From contig JAFTGH010000017.1 of NCBI GenBank assembly GCA_017458005.1, positions 124,001 to 188,000 on the forward strand: 64,000 bases of DNA. Reading direction: 5' to 3'. Position 1 is the first letter of the stretch. Every line of letters begins with the position of its first letter. A program made the position numbers and the translations under genes. The notes under the pieces were generated by a model. That model saw only the letters and a program-made list of their open reading frames with translations, was not told the DNA's origin and did not search any database. Below, in pieces: positions 62,805-64,000 of this stretch. The stretch is from Prevotella sp. (GTDB lineage Bacteria > Bacteroidota > Bacteroidia > Bacteroidales > Bacteroidaceae).

Positions 62805-64000
62805 TACCAGTTGTCTGTTCTAAAGGGGAACAATGGCAGGTTGCCACCGTTCTTGACATTACCCAGTTGGAAGTTCTTAAAGCAATAGCGAACAGCGACA
62901 GGAGCAGGTACCTGGGGTGCGGAGACCTTGATGGCCTCGTCCCAATATCCGCCACCAGATTGCCAGAAATGTTTAGCCTCGGCAGGATAGAACACGCGAT
63001 CCTCACCAGCAATCTCAAAGCCAACCATCTCCTCGAAGGGAGCATCACACCAATAGTTGTCCTGAGTATGGATGAGGATGGCACCGTCCTTGACAATCAT
63101 GTCCTTATAGGATGAACTCTTATACTGGACGGTCTCATAACCGTAGTCACGATTCAGTGCCGTAAAAGCAAGACGTTCTCCTACTTCTTGTTTCTGAGTA
63201 GGATGTATCTGGGTGGTCTCATAAGGATAGGCGAGGTCGTTAGTAGATACCAACGAACTGTTAGGGATTATCTGACTTGCCTTGTATTGTTGCTCACGTA
63301 GGAGGGCGCCATCAATGCCGTTGACATTATCCTCATAGCCGTATGGGGCAATCTCGACGAAGTAGAACGGAATCTCGCCCAGTCCGAACTGTGAGCGCCA
63401 TTGCTCCACGAGTAGTTTCATGCGCTGGGAATACTGGTCTCCCGGGTCTCCTACGTTTGAGCATCCCTGATAGTAGAGGATGCCTTTTACCGTTGCCTTC
63501 AGGATAGGGTTGAAAGTACCGTTACCCCATAGCAGTGAGCGATGGTAGTCCCATTGCGCCCATTTCTTGCAGATGGCAACAGAGTCGGTAGGGCCGTTGG
63601 TATATTTCTCCAGATTCTCCTTGGTGAGCCAACTCTCCACACGGGAGCCGCCTTTGTTAGCCTCGATGATACCTACGGGGATATCGAGGGTGCGACTCAG
63701 CAGACGGGCGAAGAAATAGCCAGTGGCAGAGAACTCGCTTACGGTCTTAGGACTGCATACACGCCACTCACACTGGGCGTCGTTGAGGGGTTTTGCCGAC
63801 ATCACACTGGGAATCTTGATACTGCGTACCCCTTTCGAGTTGGCGGCATCCAGGACGTGGTGGTTATAGTCTTTCACAGGACACATGCCGAAACCCTTGA
63901 CAGGCATCTCCATGTTCGATTGTCCCGCACAAACCCATACCTCGCCCGCGAGTACATTATTAATAGTGACTGCTCCCTCACCGTCATTGAAAGTGATGCT
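62804..64000 (-). CDS. Sialate O-acetylesterase-type SGNH hydrolase, 5' end outside window
   Basis: The frame runs to the window edge, so the ATG at 63913 is internal: before it stand VWVCAGQSN, and together VCAGQSNMEMPV is the SGNH block I with the nucleophile serine. Later blocks are KGILYYQGCSNVGDPGDQY and HPTQKQEVGERLAF with the Asp/His pair. It should remove O-acetyl groups from sialic acid or xylan. Signal sequence not visible because the start is missing. Confidence 0.9.
   Translation of the reverse strand, partial: SITFNDGEGAVTINNVLAGEVWVCAGQSNMEMPVKGFGMCPVKDYNHHVLDAANSKGVRSIKIPSVMSAKPLNDAQCEWRVCSPKTVSEFSATGYFFARLLSRTLDIPVGIIEANKGGSRVESWLTKENLEKYTNGPTDSVAICKKWAQWDYHRSLLWGNGTFNPILKATVKGILYYQGCSNVGDPGDQYSQRMKLLVEQWRSQFGLGEIPFYFVEIAPYGYEDNVNGIDGALLREQQYKASQIIPNSSLVSTNDLAYPYETTQIHPTQKQEVGERLAFTALNRDYGYETVQYKSSSYKDMIVKDGAILIHTQDNYWCDAPFEEMVGFEIAGEDRVFYPAEAKHFWQSGGGYWDEAIKVSAPQVPAPVAVRYCFKNFQLGNVKNGGNLPLFPFRTDNW

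Overview
The window looks like a chromosome segment of a Bacteroidota bacterium, most likely Prevotellaceae (Prevotella/Segatella type). The basis is many promoters with the Bacteroidota -7 box TAnnTTTG, two secreted proteins ending in a type IX secretion-like tail, a LruC-domain lipoprotein, a lipoprotein GH3 glycosidase, a sialate O-acetylesterase and Bacteroidota-type integrases.

Left flank (1-18165): the 3' part of a large secreted protein gene, mutS, a convergent GH3 gene, a small DUF3791-like gene pair, a second secreted protein, a 50-residue peptide gene, a LruC lipoprotein, and two mobile-type AAA/DUF4143 ATPase genes with unusual repeats and palindromes around them.

Middle (18166-53526): two integrative elements in tandem at the 3' end of a tRNA-Met gene. 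The intact tRNA is at 53484-53557 (minus). Copies of a 44-bp 3' segment lie at 18166, 32245 and 53483. Each element has its own pair of 11-bp tandem arm-type repeats with the same geometry at both ends. Element 1 (18166-32288) has a tyrosine integrase, a nuclease gene pair, an excisionase-like protein, RepA-like ATPase, primase-like protein, oriT-like hairpins and a MobV relaxase. Its cargo is an FtsZ-like operon in which the two tubulin domains appear to be split over two genes, and a WYL-exonuclease-two UDG-like proteins operon. Element 2 (32245-53526) has no relaxase. It carries a PIN-like membrane protein, an AAA/DUF4143 ATPase, a tyrosine integrase behind a probably structured leader RNA, replication genes, and an 8.5-kb cargo block.

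That cargo block is the strongest candidate for an undescribed system. It is a tight six-gene operon: dynamin-like GTPase, small membrane protein, HerA/FtsK-like ATPase, DNA/RNA non-specific endonuclease toxin, YezG-like immunity protein and WYL regulator. A second operon follows with a YaaW-like protein, an M48 protease, zinc ribbons and an unknown. Both operon promoters carry nearly the same inverted repeat (CGGACA-N5-TGTCYG) at the same distance from TAATTTTG, so the WYL protein probably controls both.

Right flank (53558-64000): ribF, a CPBP protease, and on the minus strand topA-aroK-speA-argB-ECF sigma-anti-sigma-like genes, a NUDIX hydrolase and a partial sialate O-acetylesterase. These are ordinary core genes. 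All functional calls were made by reading motifs and gene order; no database search was run.
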